A stretch of 29,024 bases of DNA from JAAXTX01 sp037139695 (GTDB lineage: Bacteria > Patescibacteriota > Minisyncoccia > Moranbacterales > UBA1568): contig JBAXFX010000009.1 in the NCBI GenBank assembly GCA_037139695.1, positions 1 through 29,024 of the forward strand, given 5' to 3'. Positions within the stretch are counted from its first letter, which is position 1, and each line of letters starts with the position of its first letter. The translations under genes and the position numbers were made by a program. Positions 7,231 to 14,119 of the stretch are shown piece after piece. The notes under the pieces are model-generated. The model was given only the letters and a program-made list of their open reading frames with translations, ran no database searches and was not told where the DNA came from.

Positions 7231-7413
7231 GTATCTATCTCAAATCTCAACGCCTATATAAGGCAAAAAATCCGCTTGCCGGCTGAAATCCGAAAATTTC
7301 GGCTGCAAATCATTCAAAAATCGTCAGGTTACGACAGTAGCCTTCCTCATTTTTCATGATTTTCGCTCGAAATTTTCGGATTTACAGCTCGACATGAGAT
7401 TTGAGATAGATAC
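7231..7413. mobile_element. MITE-like element, copy A (183 bp)
   Basis: Terminal inverted repeats GTATCTATCTCAAATCTCA / TGAGATTTGAGATAGATAC bound a noncoding 183-bp unit. The interior contains a palindromic CCGAAAATTTCGG and a second copy of GAAATTTTCGGATTT. By eye it is about 95% identical to the reverse complement of 20799-20981. TCA flanks both ends, consistent with a 3-bp TNA target duplication. There is no transposase gene; it would need one in trans. It fills the region where the tRNA-Leu promoter should lie. Confidence 0.85.
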
Positions 7414-7442
7414 TCAGTCCTCACAGAGTCTACGATAGGTGA

Positions 7443-7471
7443 TTGAAAAGAGCGTGTCAATGGGATATACT
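7443..7471 (+). promoter_or_regulatory. Predicted parA promoter
   Basis: TTGAAA at 7443-7448, a 17-bp spacer and TATACT at 7466-7471. The implied leader is about 180 nt and consists largely of GTTGTAA-type heptamers. Confidence 0.6.
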
Positions 7472-7474
7472 AGG

Positions 7475-7654
7475 ACTGACTGACAACATATAACTTACAA
7501 CCGACAACGTACCCCGAAAAGAAGGCGTATGGAAGGTCACGTAAGGATTTCAAGTTGTAGGTTGTTTGTTTCCTGTTACGAGTTTTTCGTTCCCTCCTCA
7601 TTTTCCATTATGGGTTGTAAGTCGTAGGTCGTTAGTTGTAAGCTCCCTCCCGAT
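7475..7654. repeat. Heptamer-rich leader upstream of parA
   Basis: CTTACAACCGACAACGTAC near the 5' end and GGTTGTAAGTCGTAGGTCG near the 3' end are diverged runs of a GTTGTAA-like 7-bp unit in opposite orientation. They could pair with one another in the transcript. The same units occur at 22165-22180, 22291-22312 and 22388-22412. Confidence 0.6.
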
Positions 7655-8437
7655 ATGTCCAAGATCATCGCGTTTGTGAACCAGAAGGGCGGGGTCGGTA
7701 AGACCACGACCACCATAAATGTCGCCCGCTATCTTGCCGACTTCGGCAAACGGGTGCTGTTGGTCGACCTCGATCCGCAAGGGAATGCCTCGTCAGGGCT
7801 TGGCATCGATCCGCGGGGTCTCGAGAAGAACCTGTATCATGCCATGATCGGCACCGCGTTGCCGAAAGACATCGTGCTTTCCACTACCACACCGAACCTG
7901 CACATCATCCCCGCGGCGCAGGACCTTGCCGGCGCGGAAATCGAGATGGTGCATATCGACGCGCGCGAGTTCCGGCTCTATTCGGTCTTGCGCCAGCTCC
8001 GCTCCTTTTACGACTATATCCTGATCGACAGTCCACCAAGCCTGGGACTCCTTACGGTGAACGGACTCGTGGCAAGCGACGAGGTGGTTATTCCGGTGCA
8101 GACCGAATACTATGCACTCGAAGGACTTTCTCAACTGTTGGGTACTATTGAGCTCGTGCGTGAACGACTGCAGCCGAACCTTAAGATTATGGGTGCCGTG
8201 CTGACACTGTTCGATCGGCGCAACCGGCTTGCACAACAGGTGGTGAACGAAGTACGGGCACATTTCCCCGGTCCCGTGTTCGAGACGGTCATTCCTCGTT
8301 CGGTCCGGCTTGCCGAGGCGCCGAGTTACGGCAAATCGATCCTCGATTTCGACGCGCTGTCGAAAGGTGCACGGGCGTATCGGTCCATCGCGCGCGAGAT
8401 CGTGGCGAGAGAAGAACAGAGAACAGAGAGCAGATAA
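7655..8437 (+). CDS. parA: ParA/Soj-family chromosome partitioning ATPase
   Basis: A 260-aa ATPase that works with ParB to segregate the replication origin. The deviant Walker A, KGGVGKTTT, lies at residues ~11-19 with the signature lysine. VDLDPQGNASSGLG (~38-51) is the ParA switch region, and YILIDSPPSLG (~120-130) is Walker B. There is no N-terminal DNA-binding extension, so it is a chromosomal Soj-type rather than a P1-type ParA. The last residues (REEQRTESR) are encoded by AGAGAAC-type heptamers, so the stop codon lies inside repeat DNA and the tail is probably repeat-derived. parB follows after an unusually large gap of about 460 bp filled with repeats. Confidence 0.95.
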   Translation: MSKIIAFVNQKGGVGKTTTTINVARYLADFGKRVLLVDLDPQGNASSGLGIDPRGLEKNLYHAMIGTALPKDIVLSTTTPNLHIIPAAQDLAGAEIEMVHIDAREFRLYSVLRQLRSFYDYILIDSPPSLGLLTVNGLVASDEVVIPVQTEYYALEGLSQLLGTIELVRERLQPNLKIMGAVLTLFDRRNRLAQQVVNEVRAHFPGPVFETVIPRSVRLAEAPSYGKSILDFDALSKGARAYRSIAREIVAREEQRTESR

Positions 8438-8587
8438 CGAACTAATTTTGAATTTCGAATTTTTCCGCGACATCTGTGTGTGCGTCCGCCTGCAACGCTG
8501 GGCATAGCACTCGGGATGAGCGGGGAAACGGGAACGGGGATGGATTGCCACGAGCGAGTACGCTCTCGCAAAGACAGACGGGAACAG
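8438..8587. repeat. Mixed repeats downstream of parA
   Basis: No gene is supported. AATTTCG-like heptamers (~8446-8464) come first, then a CCGCGACATCT unit related to leuS insertion 3 (3285-3330), then a REP-like unit at about 8538-8581 (GGATTGCC...CTCGCAAAGAC). Confidence 0.65.
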
Positions 8588-8588
8588 G

Positions 8589-8665
8589 GAGCAGTCAGTA
8601 GTCAGTAGTCAGCAGTGAGTAGTCAGCAGTGGGTAGTCAGCAGTCAGCAGTGAGTAGTGAGTAGT
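8589..8665. repeat. Heptanucleotide tandem array, NAGNAGT x 11
   Basis: Eleven consecutive 7-bp units run without interruption (e.g. CAGTAGT, CAGTAGT, CAGCAGT, GAGTAGT, CAGCAGT). They vary only at positions 1, 2 and 4. The array is preceded by GGGAACA-like heptamers. Confidence 0.9.
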
Positions 8666-8682
8666 GAGGGCGGAGAACGGGG

Positions 8683-8727
8683 AGCCTTCGGTCTTTGCGA
8701 GGATGTAATCATCCGTGGCAATCTAAG
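8683..8727 (-). repeat. REP-like unit, inverted
   Basis: TCTTTGCGAGGATGTAATCATCCGTGGCAATC is the reverse complement of the REP-like unit. With the + strand copy at 8538-8581 it brackets the heptamer array as a large inverted repeat. ATGTAATCAT inside it adds a small hairpin. Confidence 0.6.
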
Positions 8728-8817
8728 ACGGTGTCGGGGGGATGACAACTTATAACAGTGAACAGATAACGGAAGTGAGAAGTGAGGTGGGGATGGGAAC
8801 AAGAAAGCTGGGGGGGT

Positions 8818-8850
8818 GGAAGGCTAAGCTTTCTCCGAAGATTTAGCCTT
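8818..8850. other. Hairpin upstream of parB
   Basis: GAAGGCTAA and TTAGCCTTC form a 9-bp stem with a loop of about 15 nt. There is no U-tract, so a terminator role is uncertain. Confidence 0.45.
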
Positions 8851-8851
8851 C

Positions 8852-8884
8852 ACTTCACACTTCACACTTCACACTTCACACTTC
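8852..8884. repeat. Heptanucleotide tandem array, ACTTCAC x 4.7
   Basis: Four perfect ACTTCAC units (8852-8879) plus a partial unit end 16 bp before the parB start codon, so parB's ribosome-binding region is next to repeat DNA. Confidence 0.9.
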
Positions 8885-8900
8885 GTAATTTTTGAATCAT

Positions 8901-9914
8901 ATGGTGCAACAACACGGACTCGGTCGGGGACTTTCCTCCCTCATACCACCGAAAAAGGATGAAAAGGAATCGCCGTTTCAGGATATGGTCCTCCGGACCA
9001 TGACGGCGCAGGGTGTCGATCTGTCGCAGGCGCGTCCCGTGGCGGAGCGGTTTCAGGCGGCCGATATCCCGAGTGCCGCGAAGCGTGCCGTTCCGGAAGA
9101 AGTTCGTGCGGTCGTAGCTCCCGAGTCGCCACTGCCGGACCATTCCGGACTCCGGGTGCCGGTCGGCGATATCGTTCCGAATCCACATCAGCCGAGGCTC
9201 CGCTTCGATGAGGAAAAACTCCGCGAGCTGTCCGAATCCATACGTGAGCACGGCATCCTTCAGCCGATCGTCGTCTCGCCGCTTTCGAACGGGAAGTACG
9301 AGCTTATCGCGGGAGAGCGCCGACTGCAGGCCTCGAAGCTTGCGGGAATTCCCGATATCCCGGTCATCGTGCGTGATGCCGATGAACGTCAGAAGCTCGA
9401 GCTGGCTATCATCGAGAATATCCAACGGCACGACCTCGATCCGGTTGAGGAAGCGCGGGCATACGCTCGACTTATGGATGAGTTCGGTCTGATCCAGGAG
9501 GAGGTCGCGAAGAAGATGGGAAAGAGCCGGAGTGCGGTGGCGAACACGGTCCGACTGTTGACGTTGCCGATAGAAATTCAGCGGGCCCTGTCGGAAGGGA
9601 AACTTTCGGAAGGCCATGCGAGAGCGCTTCTCTCGCTTCTGAATCCCGAGAAACAACGCGCGTTGTTCGAACTTATCATGAAATCCGGCATGACGGTCCG
9701 TGAGGCCGAGGCGAAGGCACGGGAGACGCAGGTCCGTACGCATGTGCGCCGGAACGCATCCTTGTCTCCGGACCTGGCCGAGAAGGCGGACCGTATGGCA
9801 TCGGCGCTCGGGACCAAAGTCGCGGTGAAGCCGACGGGCAAGGGTGGTCGGATCGTCGTCGAATACTATTCCGACGAGGAGCTTGATCAGATCGTCTCGA
9901 AGATCCTGCCGTGA
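8901..9914 (+). CDS. parB: ParB/Spo0J-family partitioning protein
   Basis: DNA-binding CTPase that loads at parS sites and partners ParA. The N-terminus HGLGRGLSSLIP is the usual ParA-interacting start, which favours the ATG at 8901 (337 aa) over a TTG nine bases upstream. The N-terminal ParB domain follows: VPNPHQPRLRFDEEKLRELSESIREHGILQP, then GERRLQASKLAG (the CTP-binding GERRxxA box) and ENIQRHDLDPVEEA. Next come a helix-turn-helix (GLIQEEVAKKMGKSRSAVANTVRLL) and a C-terminal dimerisation region. About 80 residues between start and ParB domain are poorly conserved. I saw no canonical parS (TGTTTCACGTGAAACA) in the window. Confidence 0.95.
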   Translation: MVQQHGLGRGLSSLIPPKKDEKESPFQDMVLRTMTAQGVDLSQARPVAERFQAADIPSAAKRAVPEEVRAVVAPESPLPDHSGLRVPVGDIVPNPHQPRLRFDEEKLRELSESIREHGILQPIVVSPLSNGKYELIAGERRLQASKLAGIPDIPVIVRDADERQKLELAIIENIQRHDLDPVEEARAYARLMDEFGLIQEEVAKKMGKSRSAVANTVRLLTLPIEIQRALSEGKLSEGHARALLSLLNPEKQRALFELIMKSGMTVREAEAKARETQVRTHVRRNASLSPDLAEKADRMASALGTKVAVKPTGKGGRIVVEYYSDEELDQIVSKILP

Positions 9915-9944
9915 AGCCCTTTTCTTACTTGCATTGAAAACGAT

Positions 9945-10289
9945 ATGAAATTGATCACGAATGACGAGACAATCAGTCGGTCCGAATTGAAAGCTATGGC
10001 CGGGAAGATGTTCGGCGGGCTCATAAAAGGTGTCGTGGACGTCAAACTCGGCGTCATGGTCGTGGATGCTGAACTGCATGCCGATGAGGAAGCATTTCTT
10101 TTGAAAAACGGTTCATCGCAAGATGACGTGTGGGGCATCAACCTCTATCCGGATGAGACGGGTGAGGATTTCGTCGAATTCGATTCCATGATAAACGTTC
10201 GCCCTCGGCAGGGAAACAAGAGTCGTAGTGTCGAGGATGGAGTCTTGCGTGATACGATATCGGGAATCGTGAATACTCTGGTCATATGA
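9945..10289 (+). CDS. DUF5674-family protein
   Basis: This 114-aa acidic protein matches, from memory, the DUF5674 family, which is frequent in CPR genomes and cyanobacteria. Landmarks are ISRSELKAMAGKMFGGLIKGVVD near the N-terminus, HADEEAFLLKNGSSQDDVWGINLYP (~43-67), and FVEFDSMINVRPRQGNKSR (~75-93). It has no signal peptide or membrane segment. The function is unknown. Its stop codon overlaps the start of the next gene (ATGA at 10286-10289), so the two are translated together. It follows parB by about 30 bp and may be read from the same transcript. Confidence 0.75.
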   Translation: MKLITNDETISRSELKAMAGKMFGGLIKGVVDVKLGVMVVDAELHADEEAFLLKNGSSQDDVWGINLYPDETGEDFVEFDSMINVRPRQGNKSRSVEDGVLRDTISGIVNTLVI

Positions 10290-10621
10290 ATGACATCTTT
10301 CATACGGGTCTGGCGAATGGCGGGTGGGAAGGGCTCCCGCTCGTTTCGCAGATGGCCAATATCGGCAGCGAAGTCGGTAGGGCATTCTCGTGGCGGGGCA
10401 GGAATCGTGAGGAACGGGCGCAAGATGCCGCGTGTCGTGCTTTGGAATTGTTCGATTTTTCTCTTGCTGACGCGAAAAACAGCGAGCGCCTTCGGGAGGT
10501 CGCCCGCGCAAGGGAAGTATTCGTCGATTCGTTTTTCGGGGACAATGAATACGGTTCCACACCAGAATTATGGCAATCGTATTTCCTGGCATTCGCGGTA
10601 GCGGCCCAACAAGGAAAGTGA
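10286..10621 (+). CDS. Conserved hypothetical protein, coupled to the DUF5674 gene
   Basis: A 111-aa soluble, helical protein. The pattern SQMANIGSEVGRAFSW (residues ~21-36), CRALELFDFSLADAKN (~50-65), LREVARAREVFVDSF (~69-83) and NEYGSTPELWQSYFLAFAVAA (~86-106) resembles a small uncharacterised family I recall from CPR genomes, but I cannot name it. Its ATG overlaps the preceding stop codon, so expression is coupled to the DUF5674 protein and a joint role is plausible. There is no catalytic motif, signal peptide or membrane segment. Confidence 0.7.
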   Translation: MNDIFHTGLANGGWEGLPLVSQMANIGSEVGRAFSWRGRNREERAQDAACRALELFDFSLADAKNSERLREVARAREVFVDSFFGDNEYGSTPELWQSYFLAFAVAAQQGK

Positions 10622-10641
10622 GTGACTTCTTCGCTTCATGG

Positions 10642-10647
10642 TATACT
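10642..10647 (+). promoter_or_regulatory. Predicted promoter of the AAA+/DGR target gene (extended -10)
   Basis: TGG-TATACT is an extended -10 element ending 22 bases before the ATG at 10670. No good -35 is visible. The same TGN-TATACT form precedes the TR, the VWA gene and the glycosyltransferase gene. Confidence 0.55.
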
Positions 10648-10669
10648 GAAGACAAACATCATCCGGAAT

Positions 10670-13348
10670 ATGTCTGAAAAGGATTTTTTCGCTATCGGAG
10701 AGGAACGACGGAAGCTTCGTCACGAGGTGCTTGATGCGACCGGGTTTTCGGCACACGAAGTGTCTTCGCGTGGCGGAGTGGTCGCGAAACCGGAATTCAT
10801 GAAGGAGGTCAATGAAGGCAACCTTTCAAATGTCGCGGAGAAGGTCGTGCTCGATGCGGACTCGGCGCCTTCGGTATCCGAGGGACTTGACCGTATCGAG
10901 GCGTTGAACAAGGAAGCAAAGGAGTTCAAACTTTTTCCGGACCGACCGGAGAAAACCGAAGCGGTGTCGCCTGAACAAACGGAGCGGTCACTTTCCGATG
11001 TCCGCCGACGATATGCAAAAGCGCGCGAGGCCAAGGCGCTTGATGGTGGAGGAGAGAAGCCGACGAGGATGGATACAGAAGAGACGCTCATCGAGCCAAA
11101 CGAAAAGGAACAGCGAAAGGCAAACCTTTTCCAGGAACTTTATTCGATGGAACGATTTTCCACACTCCAGAAGCAGGGTCGGTATCGTTTGTTGCGCCGA
11201 CCGGAAGATGAGCGACTTGCCGAACGGCTTCGTATAGGCGCGGACCTCACGCGGACCGTCATAAAACGGCGCGAAACACTTGAGGCGGATGTGGATACGA
11301 GATACGTGGTCCGTGAATATGAGCTGTCGAAATATCGGCAACAGCTGACAAACGAACGCTTCGTGGTCACGCCGAGTCGGCGTGGCTATATCGATCGGAT
11401 CGGATCACTCATCGAACAAGGAAAGCCGATTCTTGAGGAAGGGCATACCGGTGGTGGCAAGACCGAGCTCGCGAAGTATGCCGCGCGCGAATGTACCGGT
11501 CGTGAAGCTGAGGTCGTGTATTGCAACCCACAGACCCGCCAGAGCGATATTTTCGGCAGGCAATCACTTCGTGAAAGTGACCGCGGGGCAACCGTGACGG
11601 ATATCGATTTCGGTCCGCTCACGAGGGCTCTTACCGAAGGGAAAATCTGTATTTTCGATGAATTTAACGAGCTTGACCCGAGATTCCGGCAGGTGCTCAA
11701 AGCCCTCTACAACGCGAAACCTGGGGACATGGTGAACGTGCCGGGCAATGGCAAAGTTCTCGTCGCACAAGGGTTCGGTTGCATCATGACCGCGAACCTC
11801 AAGAGTGAGAAATATGCCGAGAAGGGTGCGCTTGAACCGCAGGAAACACGAGTGTTTCTTGATTCGACCATTCGGACGGACTATCCGCCCGCTTCGGAAT
11901 TGTACGATGTCGCACTGTCCTCACTTGCCGATACGCAGGGGAACGTGCTTCTGACGCGCGAAGAGGCGGACACGACCCTGAAGCATTTCACCGACGCCAT
12001 CCACGATATACAGGAGGCATATGCGAACACACTCCCGGCACACTATGGAAATGACACCGATTTTTCGGCGTTCGGGAAGGGGTCGAAACGGGGGAAACGA
12101 CCGCAACTCGAGAAATATGTGCTCGATACCGGTATGGCGGTGCGACTCTTACAGGGATTCCGAATCGCACGGATGGAACACGGGACATCGCTTGTCGATT
12201 TCCTCGACGAAGCACTCATCCGGACCTTCGAAGGGGACAAGATCGGCGAAGAGGACAAACGCCTCGCGATCTATATGTTGGCCCAGAAAGGATTCCTCTC
12301 AGGATACAAGCAAGAGGACTTTCGGACACGCATCGGGGTCGATTACTCCGACAAGAAGCTCGATCCGACGACATTATCAAAACCGAAACGAGCCGAGCTT
12401 TCTCCGGAAGAAAGTCTCGCGACCCTGTCCGCCGAAGATGTGGCGAGAATCGATCCGTATGAACGGATGAGAATCGACGCGAATGAGGAGCTCGGATTGC
12501 CGTCCACGTCACCGGATAAGCAGGGCTCTCCTGAATACCACAGTTTCAGGGAGGCACGGGATATCTTCAAGGAGCGTTTCTATGGGCCAGAGGAAACAGA
12601 GCAGGTCTTCGGGTTCCGACCGGAAGCACCACCGATCCCGTATACAAAAGCAGACATGCTCCGGCACGAACAGCTCGGTCATATCCTGATGTACAATCCG
12701 GATATATTGCCAGACGGGACGCCGTTCGATATTCAGACCATGGCCAGTCGTGCGCTTTCCGGCGGACGCAATGTCTTGGAACGCGATGCGAGCGGAAGTC
12801 CGACGAAGTATCTCCTCTCCAAGGATCAGTTTGACGAAAATGGTGAGATCTTGGACGGTGCTTGGTTTTCTGGCGATCAAGAGGTAAAAACCGGCACCCC
12901 ACAGTCTGGGTGGCAGTTTGTTTCGCCCAAGGCCTTGCCTGGTACGGAAAGCAAAAACTTCGTCGCGCAGACGGATATCCTGATCGCGAATGCGAGACAA
13001 AATTTCTTTGGCGGAGGAGTACCGGATGCATTCCGAAAAGCCGTCGATGAATGGCATTCAAAGAAGGTTACGTTCAAAGATGATACCAACAAGCTCGCGT
13101 CGCTTCCAATCATGAGCTTCGTGCGTGAACGAGTACAAAATACGATATTTCGGTTTCTCCTCGTACATGGAACAGGAAGAGGGACGCTGTTCGCGGACGG
13201 CAATTATGTCTGGTCATATGCCCTCTCGTCGGACGGCTTCCTCGTTTACTTCGGCCTTGCCGTCGCGAATGGCGCGTACGTGCTCTGGCGCACGCCGGTT
13301 GGCTCGAGCTCGCTTTTGCGTGCCGTGGCCTCCCGCAGTGGATGTTGA
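10670..13348 (+). CDS. MoxR/CobS-like AAA+ ATPase with DGR-diversified C-terminus (DGR target)
   Basis: An 892-aa protein. Residues 1-240 are charged and partly disordered. The AAA+ domain (~240-500) has Walker A GHTGGGKT (~258-265), Walker B ICIFDEFNELDP (~326-337) and a sensor-1-like GCIMTANL, as in MoxR/CobS/midasin-type ATPases that work with a VWA partner. Residues ~740-850 (GWQFVSPKALPG...IMSFVRERVQNTIFRFLL) are a separate module. They lead into the variable region at ~851-889, coded by the VR (13220-13335), which ends nine residues short of the stop. Compared with the template, 11 of 12 altered codons change the amino acid (N to F, L, Y, R, S; D to V, G; R to W). The variable fold is probably C-type-lectin-like, as in most DGR targets; this is inference. 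The ATG at 10670 is preferred over a GTG at 10622, which lies upstream of the -10 box. The VWA gene downstream is the likely partner. Confidence 0.88.
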   Translation: MSEKDFFAIGEERRKLRHEVLDATGFSAHEVSSRGGVVAKPEFMKEVNEGNLSNVAEKVVLDADSAPSVSEGLDRIEALNKEAKEFKLFPDRPEKTEAVSPEQTERSLSDVRRRYAKAREAKALDGGGEKPTRMDTEETLIEPNEKEQRKANLFQELYSMERFSTLQKQGRYRLLRRPEDERLAERLRIGADLTRTVIKRRETLEADVDTRYVVREYELSKYRQQLTNERFVVTPSRRGYIDRIGSLIEQGKPILEEGHTGGGKTELAKYAARECTGREAEVVYCNPQTRQSDIFGRQSLRESDRGATVTDIDFGPLTRALTEGKICIFDEFNELDPRFRQVLKALYNAKPGDMVNVPGNGKVLVAQGFGCIMTANLKSEKYAEKGALEPQETRVFLDSTIRTDYPPASELYDVALSSLADTQGNVLLTREEADTTLKHFTDAIHDIQEAYANTLPAHYGNDTDFSAFGKGSKRGKRPQLEKYVLDTGMAVRLLQGFRIARMEHGTSLVDFLDEALIRTFEGDKIGEEDKRLAIYMLAQKGFLSGYKQEDFRTRIGVDYSDKKLDPTTLSKPKRAELSPEESLATLSAEDVARIDPYERMRIDANEELGLPSTSPDKQGSPEYHSFREARDIFKERFYGPEETEQVFGFRPEAPPIPYTKADMLRHEQLGHILMYNPDILPDGTPFDIQTMASRALSGGRNVLERDASGSPTKYLLSKDQFDENGEILDGAWFSGDQEVKTGTPQSGWQFVSPKALPGTESKNFVAQTDILIANARQNFFGGGVPDAFRKAVDEWHSKKVTFKDDTNKLASLPIMSFVRERVQNTIFRFLLVHGTGRGTLFADGNYVWSYALSSDGFLVYFGLAVANGAYVLWRTPVGSSSLLRAVASRSGC
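13220..13335 (+). repeat. DGR variable repeat (VR)
   Basis: 116 bp aligned without gaps to the TR at 13602-13717 (offset 382). 18 positions differ, and 17 of them are A in the TR. The exception is TR 13643, G to C, which is silent. The VR is adenine-poor where the TR has AAC/AAT codons. The last 21 bases (13315-13335) are identical to the TR, as expected for the 3' initiation-of-mutagenic-homing region, after which the two diverge. Confidence 0.95.
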
Positions 13349-13374
13349 GCTTTGATCTTTGAGCCTTTGAGTCG

Positions 13375-13407
13375 GCTTCCGCCCCGGAAAGGGGTGGAAG
13401 CGGTTTT
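13375..13407 (+). terminator. Hairpin after the DGR target gene (terminator or homing hairpin)
   Basis: GCTTCCGCCCC / GGGGTGGAAGC is an 11-bp stem with one G-T pair and a 5-nt loop, followed by GGTTTT. It may terminate the ATPase transcript. It lies 40 bp beyond the VR, so it could instead play the part of the hairpin found downstream of the target in the Bordetella phage DGR, although there the distance is only a few bases. Confidence 0.6.
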
Positions 13408-13415
13408 GCATATGA

Positions 13416-13421
13416 TATACT
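13416..13421 (+). promoter_or_regulatory. Predicted promoter of the template RNA (extended -10)
   Basis: TGA-TATACT lies between the target gene's terminator hairpin and the TR. Transcription would start near 13428 and give a TR-containing RNA independent of the target gene. The -35 is weak. Confidence 0.5.
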
Positions 13422-13427
13422 GATTGT

Positions 13428-13753
13428 GGGAATGAGACACGGCGTACGCGTCGTGACCCCAGCAGTTTCTGCTTGTCCGGTGTCGGCGCGAGTATCGACA
13501 GAGAGGGGAGTAGGAGCGCGCGCATATTTTCTCCCCACGTCCGGTGCCGGTACGAGACCGTATCCGCTTCGGAACGCATTCGGATGGCACCGGGCACCAT
13601 GGCACTCTCGTCGGACGGCAACCTCGTTTACTTCGGCAATGCGGACGCGAATGGCGCGAACGTGAACAGGAACACGCCGGATGACTCGAACTCGAATTTG
13701 CGTGCCGTGGCCTCCCGAAGGAACGGCGATCACCGCGGACGACCCGCGGTTTT
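13428..13753 (+). ncRNA. Predicted TR-containing RNA of the DGR
   Basis: The interval runs from the predicted start near 13428 to the hairpin at 13732-13750 (7-bp stem ACCGCGG/CCGCGGT, loop ACGAC, then TTTTC). It has no supported open frame of its own on the + strand. By analogy with characterised DGRs the RNA would be copied by the RT with errors at adenines. Both ends are predictions, and some transcripts may read on into the RT gene. Confidence 0.5.
13602..13717 (+). repeat. DGR template repeat (TR)
   Basis: Donor copy for the VR at 13220-13335. It contains 24 adenines, 17 of which are replaced in the VR. They are concentrated in AAC/AAT/GAC/GAT codons when read in the VR frame (SSDGNLVYFGNADANGANVN and onward). 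It is not part of an expressed gene on the + strand. It lies between the target gene and avd/RT. Confidence 0.95.
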
Positions 13754-14119
13754 CGTTTCCTCCGATTCGGTCGTCTTTTTGAGCCAGCCACCGATCATCT
13801 TGCCGATCTCGACGCCGTATCCGGATAATTCGGCGTACCCGGCATCGTTGAGACATCGGGTATCGTGCGCGAGCCGGAGATGAAAGAAAAATATCCGCAG
13901 TGTCACGTCCATCTTGTTGAGGATCATGGCCCTCGATGTGCCACGTTTCGATTGAGCCAGGTAGCCGAGCTCGACAATCTCGAGGAGGGACTGTTCGAGA
14001 CGCATACCGAGCGAGTAGCGTGACGCTTTCGGAAATGAAAGAATACGGGTATGGAGACACCGATAACAGTCGGCAAGCCGAAGGAAAATGACCGGTTCCG
14101 AGAAGTTGCTGTCGTTCAT
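13730..14119 (-). CDS. avd: Avd-like DGR accessory protein (four-helix bundle)
   Basis: A 129-aa protein on the minus strand. Avd of the Bordetella phage DGR is a pentameric, positively charged four-helix bundle that binds the RT and template RNA and is needed for cDNA synthesis. Family features here are an N-terminal helix (LADCYRCLHTRILSFPK), the FPKASRYSLGMRLEQSLLEIVEL stretch (~29-51), a central basic helix (LNKMDVTLRIFFFHLRLAHD) and the C-terminal signature IGKMIGGWLKK (~103-113). The start ATG (complement of 14117-14119) is 7 bp from the alternative RT start at 14126, and the gene overlaps the longer RT frame head-on. Its stop codon touches the hairpin after the TR. Avd is usually on the RT strand; the antisense position is unusual. 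A weak extended -10 (TGA-GATAAT) at 14138-14143 on the minus strand could drive it. Confidence 0.85.
   Translation of the reverse strand: MNDSNFSEPVIFLRLADCYRCLHTRILSFPKASRYSLGMRLEQSLLEIVELGYLAQSKRGTSRAMILNKMDVTLRIFFFHLRLAHDTRCLNDAGYAELSGYGVEIGKMIGGWLKKTTESEETKTAGRPR

Noticed and set aside
8589..8884. CRISPR array
   Set aside because: The units are only 7 bp with no unique spacers of constant length, and no cas genes are present.
7655..9914. parS sites near parA/parB
   Set aside because: I looked for TGTTTCACGTGAAACA and close variants and found none in the window. Sites may lie elsewhere on the chromosome.
13426..13883. Open frames across the TR region as genes
   Set aside because: They lack recognisable protein similarity outside the VR-like segment, overlap the TR and the avd gene, and are explained by the TR's copy of target coding sequence.
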